Made by a program: the position numbers and the translations under genes
The notes under the pieces: generated by a model
What the model was told of the DNA's origin: nothing
The model's input: the letters and a program-made list of their open reading frames with translations, nothing else
Database searches by the model: none
From: Rhodobacteraceae bacterium IMCC1909
GTDB taxonomy: Bacteria > Pseudomonadota > Alphaproteobacteria > Rhodobacterales > Rhodobacteraceae
Reading direction: 5' to 3'
DNA length: 64,000 bases
Assembly: GCA_030704425.1 (NCBI GenBank)
Contig: JAPDHM010000002.1
Coordinates: 744,001 to 808,000, forward strand
Shown here: in pieces, positions 25,215 to 33,318 of the stretch
Position numbering within the stretch: position 1 is the first letter of the stretch
Layout: each line of letters opens with the position of its first letter

Positions 25215-26690
25215 ATGCTTGATTCATCCACAGATCTAAAATCCATGCTCTCAGATCCCAGCTTGCTGCAAACGCAAGCCTTCATCAACAACCAATGGGT
25301 TGATGGGGAAAATGGTGCAACCTTTGACGTTTCAAACCCCGCGCGCGGTGATGTGATCGCACAGGTCGCTGACCTTTCGCGTGCCGATTTGGCGCGGGCG
25401 ATTCACGGCGCTGAGGCAGCACAAAAGAAATGGGCCGCGCTGACCGCGAAGGAACGCTGCAATATCCTGCGCAACTGGTATAATTTGATGATGGAACATC
25501 AGTCTGATTTGGCGATGATCCTCACGGCGGAAATGGGCAAACCCCTTGCAGAAGCCATGGGAGAAATCGCCTATGGTGCGTCCTTCGTCGAATTTTTCGC
25601 CGAAGAGGCCAAGCGCAACTATGGTGAAACCATTCCGGGTCACCAGGCCGATACGCGGATCACTGTTATAAAACAGCCCATCGGTGTTGCGGCTTCAATC
25701 ACGCCTTGGAATTTCCCCAATGCGATGATTACCCGCAAAGCGGCACCTGCTTTGGCCGCAGGCTGCGCTTTCGTCGCCCGACCCTCAGAATTGACCCCAT
25801 TGTCCGCTTTGGCTCTGGGGGTCTTGGCCCAGCGCGCGGGCTTACCTGCGGGGATATTACAGATTGTCCCCTCCAATGACGCATCCGCTTCGGGCAAGGA
25901 ATTTTGCGAAAACTCGAAAGTGCGCAAACTCACCTTCACCGGCTCAACCCGCGTTGGACGCATTCTTTTGAGTCAAGCCGCTGAGCAGGTGAAAAAATGC
26001 TCCATGGAGCTGGGCGGCAATGCCCCCTTTATTGTCTTTGATGATGCAGATCTTGATGAGGCGGTGATCGGGGCCATGGCCTGTAAGTTCCGCAACAATG
26101 GCCAGACCTGTGTCTGTGCCAACCGGATTTATGTGCAAGCAGGCGTTTACGAGGAATTCACCAAACGCTTTAAAGTGGCGGTTGAGGCCATGAAAGTGGG
26201 CGATGGGTTTGCCGGTGCAGACCTTGGCCCGCTGATCTCTAAGCCAGCTCTGGCAAAGGTTGAGAATCATATCGCCGATGCGCTGTCCAAGGGCGCGGTT
26301 GTCGCAACTGGGGGCAAGCCGCATGATCTGGGCGGCACCTTCTTTGAGCCGACCATCCTGACCGGCGTGACGCAAGACATGACCGTGAGCAAGGAAGAGA
26401 CATTCGGCCCCATGGCGCCTCTATTCAAGTTTGAAAACGTCGATGATGTGATTGCCATGGCCAATGATACGATTTTCGGTCTGGCTGCCTATTTCTATGC
26501 CAAGGACCTGAGCCGTGTGTATAAAGTGGCCGAAGCGCTAGAATACGGCATTATCGGCGTGAACACAGGCATCATCTCTACTGAGGTCGCCCCGTTTGGC
26601 GGTGTTAAGCAATCCGGTCTTGGCCGGGAAGGCAGCCATCATGGCATGGATGAATATCTAGAGCTGAAATATATCTGTATGTCGGTCTAA
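25215..26690 (+). CDS. gabD: NAD(P)-dependent succinate-semialdehyde dehydrogenase
   Basis: A 491-residue aldehyde dehydrogenase. The catalytic elements are the Asn motif SITPWNFPNAMITRK, the cofactor motif FTGSTRVGRIL, Glu in MELGGNAPFIVFDDAD and Cys in FRNNGQTCVCANR, where the second Cys two residues on is characteristic of GabD. The C-terminus ends GVKQSGLGREGSHHGMDEYL, also typical. It oxidises succinate semialdehyde to succinate, the last step of 4-aminobutyrate breakdown. CTAGGGAGGC gives a strong ribosome site. A clear terminator follows. It stands alone, without gabT beside it. Confidence 0.94.
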   Translation: MLDSSTDLKSMLSDPSLLQTQAFINNQWVDGENGATFDVSNPARGDVIAQVADLSRADLARAIHGAEAAQKKWAALTAKERCNILRNWYNLMMEHQSDLAMILTAEMGKPLAEAMGEIAYGASFVEFFAEEAKRNYGETIPGHQADTRITVIKQPIGVAASITPWNFPNAMITRKAAPALAAGCAFVARPSELTPLSALALGVLAQRAGLPAGILQIVPSNDASASGKEFCENSKVRKLTFTGSTRVGRILLSQAAEQVKKCSMELGGNAPFIVFDDADLDEAVIGAMACKFRNNGQTCVCANRIYVQAGVYEEFTKRFKVAVEAMKVGDGFAGADLGPLISKPALAKVENHIADALSKGAVVATGGKPHDLGGTFFEPTILTGVTQDMTVSKEETFGPMAPLFKFENVDDVIAMANDTIFGLAAYFYAKDLSRVYKVAEALEYGIIGVNTGIISTEVAPFGGVKQSGLGREGSHHGMDEYLELKYICMSV

Positions 26691-26710
26691 CTGGGCCATC
26701 CTAAAAGAAA

Positions 26711-26735
26711 AGGCAGGGATATCCCTGCCTTTTTT
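26711..26735. terminator. Bidirectional rho-independent terminator between gabD and hsp20
   Basis: A perfect 20-base palindrome (AGGCAGGGAT / ATCCCTGCCT) is followed by five further T residues on the plus strand and preceded by A-rich sequence, so it can end transcription from both convergent genes. Confidence 0.9.
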
Positions 26736-26755
26736 GATTAAATCCTGCGATCAGA

Positions 26756-27211
26756 TCATGCCGCGCTGGCTTCCACCTGCAACGGAGATTTTGATTGAAT
26801 TTGGATGCGGCGAGGTTTGAGAGCCTCTGGCACCTCGCGGATCAAATCAATATGCAGCATGCCATCCTCATAGCTCGCGCCGACCGCACGCACATGTTCG
26901 GCAAGATGAAACTGCCGCTCAAAGGCGCGCGTGGCGATACCGCTGTGCAAATAGGTCTTTTTATCTTCAGCTTTCGGCTTGCGCGCCGAAACGTTTAAGG
27001 TTTTTTCCTTAACTTCAATTTCCAGATCCGCCTCTGAAAATCCGGCAGCCGCAATGGAAATGCGATATCCATCTTCTCCAGTTTTTTCGATATTGTAGGG
27101 CGGGTAGCTGGATTGTCCGCCCTCATGAGCCGACACACGGTCGAGCAGGTCAGCAATCTGATCAAAGCCAATGCTGGCACGGTAAAGCGGTGCAAAGTCA
27201 AACGAACGCAT
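26756..27211 (-). CDS. Hsp20 family small heat-shock protein
   Basis: A 151-residue alpha-crystallin-type chaperone that holds unfolded proteins. The N-terminus MRSFDFAPLYRASIGFD matches IbpA-like alphaproteobacterial proteins. The crystallin domain covers about residues 38-130: YPPYNIEKTGEDGYRISIA, AGFSEADLEIEVKE, and the A-x-x-x-n-G-m-L motif as YEDGMLHIDLIRE. A short C-terminal tail with RRIQIQ carries the IXI anchor. AAAGGA precedes the ATG. Upstream features suggest heat control at promoter and leader level. Confidence 0.93.
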   Translation of the reverse strand: MRSFDFAPLYRASIGFDQIADLLDRVSAHEGGQSSYPPYNIEKTGEDGYRISIAAAGFSEADLEIEVKEKTLNVSARKPKAEDKKTYLHSGIATRAFERQFHLAEHVRAVGASYEDGMLHIDLIREVPEALKPRRIQIQSKSPLQVEASAA

Positions 27212-27333
27212 AGGAGTATCCTTTCAAAAGCGAGTCCAAGTCGGCCACCCCATTCGGGCGTAGCCTTGTAAGTTCTAGATCCCCATCTGGGCGATCTTCA
27301 CTATAGGTGGGAATCGGGGCGTCACAGTTCAAG
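27212..27333 (-). promoter_or_regulatory. Candidate heat-shock promoter and leader of hsp20
   Basis: On the minus strand CTTGAA (27333-27328) is followed 16 bases later by CCCACCTAT (27311-27303), close to RpoH-type promoter spacing. The leader of about 85 bases ends AAAGGATACTCCTATG, in which the ribosome site AGGA can pair with TCCT across a 3-base loop. Such occlusion resembles RNA thermometers of small heat-shock genes. Both readings are inference from short motifs. Confidence 0.4.
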
Positions 27334-27646
27334 AGCTATAGGTGCGTGATAACGGCAAAAAACGAGCGGTTTGCAGATTCCCCAGATGAATCACAAAAAT
27401 CGAGTAGGTGATCCGAGCCCCATGCTGCGGAAATATTACAAAACACGGTTTGCCCGCCGAGCCCGTCTGACAAGTTGTTACATTTTGAGTCCCAATCTAC
27501 GAACCGGCCACTAGCAGCAGGAGCGATGGGGAGGACGTGACCTGCTGTGATCAGGTGACCTGGCATGTCGCCCGACACCGCGAAAGATCCAGAGGCTGTG
27601 CTGTATTATTACTTCGAAAAATAACGCACAATAGGCCACCTCAGGC
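27334..27646. other. Gap without a convincing gene between hsp20 and a protease gene
   Basis: Short open frames exist on both strands but none has a ribosome site or protein-like composition. I see no tRNA, repeat or terminator here. Confidence 0.4.
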
Positions 27647-28369
27647 TTACGGCCGCAAAAAATTCGCGCCACGGGACGGCAGGATCACCAATTTCTCACC
27701 CGCCGCCGCACCCAGGGAGATCGGCTCTCCGGCATGTGTGGATTTGGCAGAAATGACCGAAATTATCATCGGCATGCCAAGGTCCAAACGAAACACCGGT
27801 GCGCCGGAGGAGCCGTAGTCGACCTCACAACCAAACACTTGGGCCTTCTCTTTACGCCCCAAAATGGTGCAGCCTTGGTGCACCTTCGGCCCCTCACTGC
27901 GGTCATGAGCATAAGACACCACAGCGACACGCGCGCCACGCATCGGCATCTGTGCGACTGAAAAGGGGATGATGTCGGGATGCGTAATGGGGGTGCGCAG
28001 CCGCAGGATGGCCAAATCACTCGCCACCCGTTTGAGCCCCTCTTGCTCGGCAAAGGAAAAATCTGGATGCACCTTAACAGCCGCGATCTTGCGATAAGAT
28101 TCGGCCTGCCCATCCTGCCAACCGGCTCGAAATTCCAGATCATCAACGTCCACGCGGGCTCCGGATTGCGCATCAAAAACACAATGCGCAGCTGTCAACA
28201 CATGCAACTCTCCGATCAATGTTGCGGTGCAAAACCCGCCGCCTGTCACATTGAGCCGCCCAACAGCGGGCCATTGCCTATCCATATCTGTTGCCGAGGC
28301 GGCAGTTAAACCCATCACCCCCTGTAAGAGTCCGATGACAAGACAAGCCCGCTTCAAGAAATGTTGCAT
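27647..28369 (-). CDS. Secreted trypsin-like serine protease
   Basis: A protein of 240 residues with an N-terminal signal peptide (LKRACLVIGLLQGVMGLTAASA) and a chymotrypsin-fold protease domain. The catalytic triad is visible: His in VLTAAHCVFD, Asp in ASDLAILRL and Ser in DYGSSGAPVF. GSSGAP instead of GDSGGP is common in the bacterial V8/trypsin-like group. It likely works in the periplasm or outside. The ATG at 28369 is chosen because it starts the signal peptide; an upstream extension of 29 codons looks non-coding. Its target is unknown. Confidence 0.85.
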   Translation of the reverse strand: MQHFLKRACLVIGLLQGVMGLTAASATDMDRQWPAVGRLNVTGGGFCTATLIGELHVLTAAHCVFDAQSGARVDVDDLEFRAGWQDGQAESYRKIAAVKVHPDFSFAEQEGLKRVASDLAILRLRTPITHPDIIPFSVAQMPMRGARVAVVSYAHDRSEGPKVHQGCTILGRKEKAQVFGCEVDYGSSGAPVFRLDLGMPMIISVISAKSTHAGEPISLGAAAGEKLVILPSRGANFLRP

Positions 28370-28532
28370 CCTACCCCTATCGCATCTGCAGCTATTATTG
28401 GGCAATCCATAACCGCCCGCGCTTGGCGCTCTTTGTGGGCGATCCATCATGCCCAAGTAAAAGCCGAAATTACTCTATGCCGAAAACCGAGCGCCAAAGG
28501 AATCCCCAATTTTCGCCACGCCACCACATGAG

Positions 28533-29849
28533 TTACCGTAGAATTGGCACCTGACCGGCTGCCGGTTGACCTGACAAAGCGCGAGGTTTTGGGCCCCCGG
28601 TGGCCCAATCGAGCAATTCCACCGTATGCATAATCGGAATATCCGAACCACTGCCGATTTGCATCATACAGCCAAGATTTCCCGCCGAAATGACATCTGG
28701 CGTTTTCGCTTCAAGGGTCTCGATTTTCCGCGCTTTGAGTTGACCAGACATCTCAGGCTGCATCAAATTATAAGTGCCCGCAGAGCCACAGCACAGATGG
28801 CTGTTTTCAGGCTCCAAGACCTTATAACCCACGCGGCGCAGAAGGTCTTTCGGATAGGTCTTGATCTGTTGACCATGTTGCAAAGAGCAAGCCGCATGAT
28901 AGGCAACTCTCAGGCCTTGATCTGGCAGTTTTGGCAGGTCCAGCTCCATCAAAACTTCGCTCACATCGCGCGCCAATTGCGCCACACGCGCGGCCTTGCA
29001 CTCCAAAGGGTCGCCTTCAAACATATGGCCGTAATCTTTCACGGTCGTACCGCAACCAGAGGTGTTAATCACCACTGCATCCAACCCGCGCGCGGCATCT
29101 TCGGCGGCAAAGGCTTCGATATTCACCGCCGCAGTGCGATGGCTTTCGTCCACCTTGCCCATATGATGGGTTAAGGCGCCGCAACAGCCCTGCTTGAGCA
29201 CAACCACTTCCGCGCCGTGCCGAGTCAAAAGCCGAATGGTTGCGTCATTGATATCCGTATTCAATGCCCGCTGCGCACAGCCTGTCATAAGCGCCACACG
29301 CAATTTCAACTGGCCCTGCGCCGGAAAAATTTGCGCGTCATCATTGGGGCTGGGCGCGGGAATTTGCTTTGGCGCCATGTCGAGCATCGCTTTCAGCCGA
29401 GGATCGGGCACCAAGTGGCGAAAGGGTCGGGCAATTTTTGCACCCAACAGGGCCAGTCGAAAGCGGTTGGGATAGGGCAAAATTCGCGCCAGAACCCACC
29501 GCAAAACACGATCCGACCAGCTGCGCTTATAGGTTTGCTCGATATAGGCCCGCGCATGATCTACCAGATGCATATAATTCACACCCGAGGGGCATGTCGT
29601 CATACAGGCCAAACACGACAGGCAGCGATCTATATGTTTAACCGTCTTTTCATCCGGCGTCCGCTGATTTTCCAGCATATCCTTAATAAGATAAATTCGG
29701 CCGCGTGGGCTGTCCAACTCATCACCCAGCACTTGATAAGTGGGACAAGTCGCCGTGCAAAAGCCACAATGGATACAGCTGCGCAGAATATCATTGGTAC
29801 GTTTGATTTGCGGGTCCAACAGCTGCGTTTCGGTAAAATGTGTTTGCAT
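28533..29849 (-). CDS. glcF: Glycolate oxidase iron-sulfur subunit
   Basis: A 438-residue subunit that passes electrons from glycolate oxidation. Two ferredoxin-type clusters are obvious: CIHCGFCTATCPTY near residue 25 and CLSCLACMTTCPSG near 77. Two CCG-type domains follow, with QGCCGALTHHMG and LCCGSAGTYNLMQPEM. The start shares one base with the glcE stop (TGATG), and the gene ends the glcDEF operon. Length (about 430) is normal for GlcF. Confidence 0.95.
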   Translation of the reverse strand: MQTHFTETQLLDPQIKRTNDILRSCIHCGFCTATCPTYQVLGDELDSPRGRIYLIKDMLENQRTPDEKTVKHIDRCLSCLACMTTCPSGVNYMHLVDHARAYIEQTYKRSWSDRVLRWVLARILPYPNRFRLALLGAKIARPFRHLVPDPRLKAMLDMAPKQIPAPSPNDDAQIFPAQGQLKLRVALMTGCAQRALNTDINDATIRLLTRHGAEVVVLKQGCCGALTHHMGKVDESHRTAAVNIEAFAAEDAARGLDAVVINTSGCGTTVKDYGHMFEGDPLECKAARVAQLARDVSEVLMELDLPKLPDQGLRVAYHAACSLQHGQQIKTYPKDLLRRVGYKVLEPENSHLCCGSAGTYNLMQPEMSGQLKARKIETLEAKTPDVISAGNLGCMMQIGSGSDIPIMHTVELLDWATGGPKPRALSGQPAAGQVPILR

Positions 29850-31018
29850 CAGCTCATCCGTCCCGGGTTTAAGATTCCACGCGGATCAAATTTTTTGCGC
29901 AGGGTTTGAGAAACATGCTCAATTGCGCGTCCGAGTGGCTGGAAGTGGCACAGCTCTTGATCACGCAAAAAACCCGATTTCACCAAAGTCGCATGACCAC
30001 TCAGCTGCGCCACATGTGTCTGCAAGGCCTGATGCAATGCTAGGCCGGCCTGTGCATTTGCAATCTGTGCCGCCTCCAGCCCAAGCCAGATCAATCCCCC
30101 ACCCCAATCCAATTGACAGTGAAACCCGGGTTCTTTCTGCAGGTCTTGCATCAGATCAATGACCCTCAAACTGTCTGTAGGACGCACTGAAATACGCCAC
30201 ACTGTGTCGAGGGCTGCCCAAGACCTTAGGTCTTTCACCTCAGCCCAAGGATCATCAACCACATCAACCGCACCAAATTTCGCAAGGCGTTGCGTCAATT
30301 CGGACGCGCGGTATTGAACCGAGGTCTCAAACCCCTCAACCCGGATCAAACAGTCAAAGCCGCCGTCTTCCGCCTGCACGGTTGCAGCGCCGCTGACGTC
30401 AAACGGCGTGCCCAACGCCGCCGACATACAGCCGACCGCATCTGCCCAGGTGGTGACGTGAATTTTCAAAGTGGCCTGGGTCTCACTGACAGGCAGAACC
30501 TTCAACGCCACCTCAGTGAGCACCCCAAGCGTGCCCCAAGAGCCGGACATCAATTTCACAAGATCATAGCCGGTGACATTCTTCATCACCCGGCCACCAT
30601 TGCTCAGCACTTGCCCCGTCCCATCCACAAAGGTCACGCCCAGCGCAAAATCACGCGCGGCGCCCACTTGAATGCGGCGCGGACCCGAGACATTGGCGGC
30701 GATCACCCCGCCAAGGGTTGGCTGACCCGATGTGCCCAAGATCGCGCGGTGATCCATCGGCTCAAAGGCAAGTCGCTGCTTTTCCGCCGCCAGAACGGCC
30801 TCAATGTCTTCAATAGCTGTCCCAGTTTTGGCCACCAGGGTCATGGCGCCGGGTTCATAAAGAGCGATCCCCTGCACGCGACGCGTACTCAGGGCTTGCG
30901 CCGGCGCAATACGGCCAATTTGGCGTGTCCCGCCGCCCATGATCTGCAAAGGACCCGTGGCCTCACGGAGCGCAGCGGCAAGGGCCGCCTCATCTTCAGG
31001 ATAGAGTATTTCGCTCAT
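29849..31018 (-). CDS. glcE: Glycolate oxidase FAD-binding subunit
   Basis: A 389-residue PCMH-type flavoprotein. The FAD-binding stretches are IMGGGTRQIG near residue 25, LGTSGQPTLGGVIAANVSGP near 95-115, and VTGYDLVKLMSGSWGTLGVL near 148-167. It forms the glycolate dehydrogenase complex with GlcD and GlcF. The ATG overlaps the glcD stop by 4 bases (ATGA) and its own stop overlaps glcF, so the three are tightly coupled. Confidence 0.94.
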   Translation of the reverse strand: MSEILYPEDEAALAAALREATGPLQIMGGGTRQIGRIAPAQALSTRRVQGIALYEPGAMTLVAKTGTAIEDIEAVLAAEKQRLAFEPMDHRAILGTSGQPTLGGVIAANVSGPRRIQVGAARDFALGVTFVDGTGQVLSNGGRVMKNVTGYDLVKLMSGSWGTLGVLTEVALKVLPVSETQATLKIHVTTWADAVGCMSAALGTPFDVSGAATVQAEDGGFDCLIRVEGFETSVQYRASELTQRLAKFGAVDVVDDPWAEVKDLRSWAALDTVWRISVRPTDSLRVIDLMQDLQKEPGFHCQLDWGGGLIWLGLEAAQIANAQAGLALHQALQTHVAQLSGHATLVKSGFLRDQELCHFQPLGRAIEHVSQTLRKKFDPRGILNPGRMS

Positions 31019-32448
31019 GACGCCCGCCGCGATTGGGAAACCGACAGGGGGAAGACTTTGGAGGGGTTGAGAAGCCAGGCCGGATCAAACACATCTTTGA
31101 CCGCCATTTGGATCTCCAGATCTTCTGCACTGTATTGGTCTTCCATCAAATCGCGTTTTTCAATGCCCACACCGTGCTCACCGGTCAAACAGCCGCCCAC
31201 CTCAACACAGAGCCGCAACACATCCGCCCCCATCGCTTCACAGAGCTCAAGATCGCCCTCTTTGTTGGCATCAAACATGATCAGCGGGTGCATGTTGCCA
31301 TCGCCCGCATGAAACACATTGCCCACACGCAGGCCATAATGATCCGACAGCTCTTTGATCCGCCGCAGAACTTCTGGCAAGGCAGAAACAGGAATGGTTC
31401 CATCCAAACACATATAGTCTGCAACTTGGCCCACCGCGCCAAAGGCGGATTTTCGGCCCAACCAAATCGCAGCACTTTCCGCGGCAGATTGGCTTTGACG
31501 CAGCTCGACCGGATTGTGTTTTTGCGCAATCGCACTGATGCGATCCAGTTGATCTTGAATTTCTGCCTCGGATCCTTCGACCTCGACAATCAACAGCGCT
31601 TCACAGTCTGGATATCCCGCCTTGGCGAAATTCTCACAAATTTCAATAATTGGACGGTCCATGAATTCAATTGCGACAGGCAAAACACCGGCTTTGATAA
31701 TGTCCGCCACACAGGCACCTGCCACTTCATTGCTGTCAAAAGCGATCATCACCGGACGCGCGCCCTCGGGTTTGGGCAAAATCCGCAAGGTGGCCTCTGT
31801 GACCACGCCCAGCTGGCCCTCTGACCCGCAGATCACCCCCAGAATATCGAGCCCAGAGGCATCAAGGTAGCCACCGCCGATCTCAACAATCTCACCATCC
31901 ATCATCACCATGGTCACGCCCATCAGATTGTTGGTGGTCACCCCATATTTCAAACAATGCGCCCCGCCAGAGTTCATCGCGATATTGCCGGCAATGGCGC
32001 AGGCCAATTGGCTGGAAGGATCGGGGGCATAAAAGAAATCTTCTTCCTCCACAGCGCCAGACACGCTGAGGTTGGTCCGGCCGCTTTGCACCCGGATCAG
32101 GCGGTTCTCGTAGTCTGTTTCTAAAACTTTATTCATCTTTGCCACGCCCAGGATGACGCAATCTGCCGTTGGCAGCGCACCGCCCGCCAAAGATGTGCCC
32201 GACCCCCGTGGCACGACCGGCACGCCTTCGCGGTGGCAAATCTTCAAAATATCTGAGACTTCCTGCGTGGTTGCGGGCAAGACTGCGATCATCGGCGGGC
32301 AGCGATATGCGGTGAGCGCGTCACATTCATAGGCCCGCGTTTCAGAAGGGTCATCAATCACCGCATCATAGGGCAAAACAGCACGCAACGCCGCCGCAAT
32401 TTTCGCCTTTTTCGACAGGATTTCCGAATTTGGTTGTGGCATTTCCAT
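31015..32448 (-). CDS. glcD: Glycolate oxidase subunit, FAD-linked
   Basis: A 477-residue flavoprotein that oxidises glycolate to glyoxylate. The FAD domain has VPVVPRGSGTSLAGGALP and GNIAMNSGGAHCLKYG, and the C-terminal cap domain has VFHAGDGNMHPLIMFD and GGCLTGEHGVGIEKRDLM. The frame is open further upstream, but ATG 32448 follows TTGGAGGGTTAAAC and starts at the conserved N-terminus. An inverted repeat just upstream is a candidate operator. Glycolate is a major phytoplankton exudate, which fits a marine heterotroph. Confidence 0.95.
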   Translation of the reverse strand: MEMPQPNSEILSKKAKIAAALRAVLPYDAVIDDPSETRAYECDALTAYRCPPMIAVLPATTQEVSDILKICHREGVPVVPRGSGTSLAGGALPTADCVILGVAKMNKVLETDYENRLIRVQSGRTNLSVSGAVEEEDFFYAPDPSSQLACAIAGNIAMNSGGAHCLKYGVTTNNLMGVTMVMMDGEIVEIGGGYLDASGLDILGVICGSEGQLGVVTEATLRILPKPEGARPVMIAFDSNEVAGACVADIIKAGVLPVAIEFMDRPIIEICENFAKAGYPDCEALLIVEVEGSEAEIQDQLDRISAIAQKHNPVELRQSQSAAESAAIWLGRKSAFGAVGQVADYMCLDGTIPVSALPEVLRRIKELSDHYGLRVGNVFHAGDGNMHPLIMFDANKEGDLELCEAMGADVLRLCVEVGGCLTGEHGVGIEKRDLMEDQYSAEDLEIQMAVKDVFDPAWLLNPSKVFPLSVSQSRRAS

Positions 32449-32460
32449 GTTTAACCCTCC

Positions 32461-32485
32461 AATTGGTAAATAATTATAACCAATT
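32461..32485. promoter_or_regulatory. Inverted repeat upstream of glcD, candidate operator
   Basis: AATTGGT (32461-32467) and ACCAATT (32479-32485) form a perfect 7-bp inverted repeat with an 11-base A/T-only spacer. It begins 13 bases from the glcD start, in the divergent space before the DUF599 gene. TTGGT...ACCAA half-sites are typical of GntR/FadR-family regulators such as GlcC or PdhR, although those usually have shorter spacers. A FadR-type gene is present at 50185 but no link is shown. Confidence 0.5.
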
Positions 32486-32526
32486 TTGGGGGATCGCAAG
32501 GGCAAATCCTCTGCTACACTGAAGGC

Positions 32527-33318
32527 ATGATATTTGATGTAATCCTCTCCCAACTCACCACTTTTGATCTTTTTGTCGTCGGATTTGGCCTTCTCGCCGC
32601 CTTTCTGATCGGCCATGTGATCGAAAACCCTCCCAAGTCACGCGCTTCAGTCACCGCCCTGATGTCCTACTATCGGCGCGCTTGGATGCTCAATTTCGTA
32701 GACCGCGATCCCCGTATTTTTGATTCTCAAACACTGGCCTCTCTGCGCCAAAGCACTGCCTTTTTTGGATCCACAGCTTTGATTTCCATTGGCGGGCTTT
32801 TGGCAATCATGGGCACGCCAGATCGCCTGCTTGAATTTACCCATGCCGTCACCCAATCGCAGGAGGCCACTGCGCTCAAATTGCAATTCAAATTGGCCTT
32901 TGCCGCTCTGTTTTTGGTGCATGCCTTTTTGAAATTTGTATGGTCCAGTCGCCTGTTTGGCTATTGCGCCGTCTTAATGGCAGCCGTGCCGAATGATCCA
33001 GATCATCCCCAAGCGATCCCGCGCGCTATTATGGCCGGTAAGATCAATATCCGCGCTGCCTTGAGCTTTAACCGCGGGTTGCGCGCCATGTATTTCGCGC
33101 TTGCATCTCTGGCCTGGCTGGCTGGCGCCCCTGTTATGCTGGCGGCCTTTGTGATTACGCTTTGTATGCTCTGGAACCGTGAGTTTTCCTCACAGGCCAG
33201 CGCACTTTTGAAAACTGGGATAATGGAGACCGACACATCATTTATCCCAGCGCCCTTCGCGCAACCAACCGATCAAAAGACCAAGAGCGGCAAAAATGAG
33301 GTAGACCCAAGCGGGTAA
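32527..33318 (+). CDS. DUF599 family membrane protein
   Basis: A 263-residue protein with four to five membrane segments, first at FDLFVVGFGLLAAFLIGHVI and later TAFFGSTALISIGGLLAIMG, and FAALFLVHAFLKFVW. The middle contains SYYRRAWMLNFVDRDPRIFD, typical of DUF599. Function is unknown. The last 27 codons overlap the antisense end of the next gene by 81 bases; the extra tail (residues about 237-263) is polar and may be dispensable. It is divergent from glcD. Confidence 0.85.
   Translation: MIFDVILSQLTTFDLFVVGFGLLAAFLIGHVIENPPKSRASVTALMSYYRRAWMLNFVDRDPRIFDSQTLASLRQSTAFFGSTALISIGGLLAIMGTPDRLLEFTHAVTQSQEATALKLQFKLAFAALFLVHAFLKFVWSSRLFGYCAVLMAAVPNDPDHPQAIPRAIMAGKINIRAALSFNRGLRAMYFALASLAWLAGAPVMLAAFVITLCMLWNREFSSQASALLKTGIMETDTSFIPAPFAQPTDQKTKSGKNEVDPSG

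Noticed and set aside
27336-27818. Open frames on both strands between hsp20 and the protease gene
   Set aside because: They lack ribosome sites and the longer one is antisense to the protease coding sequence.
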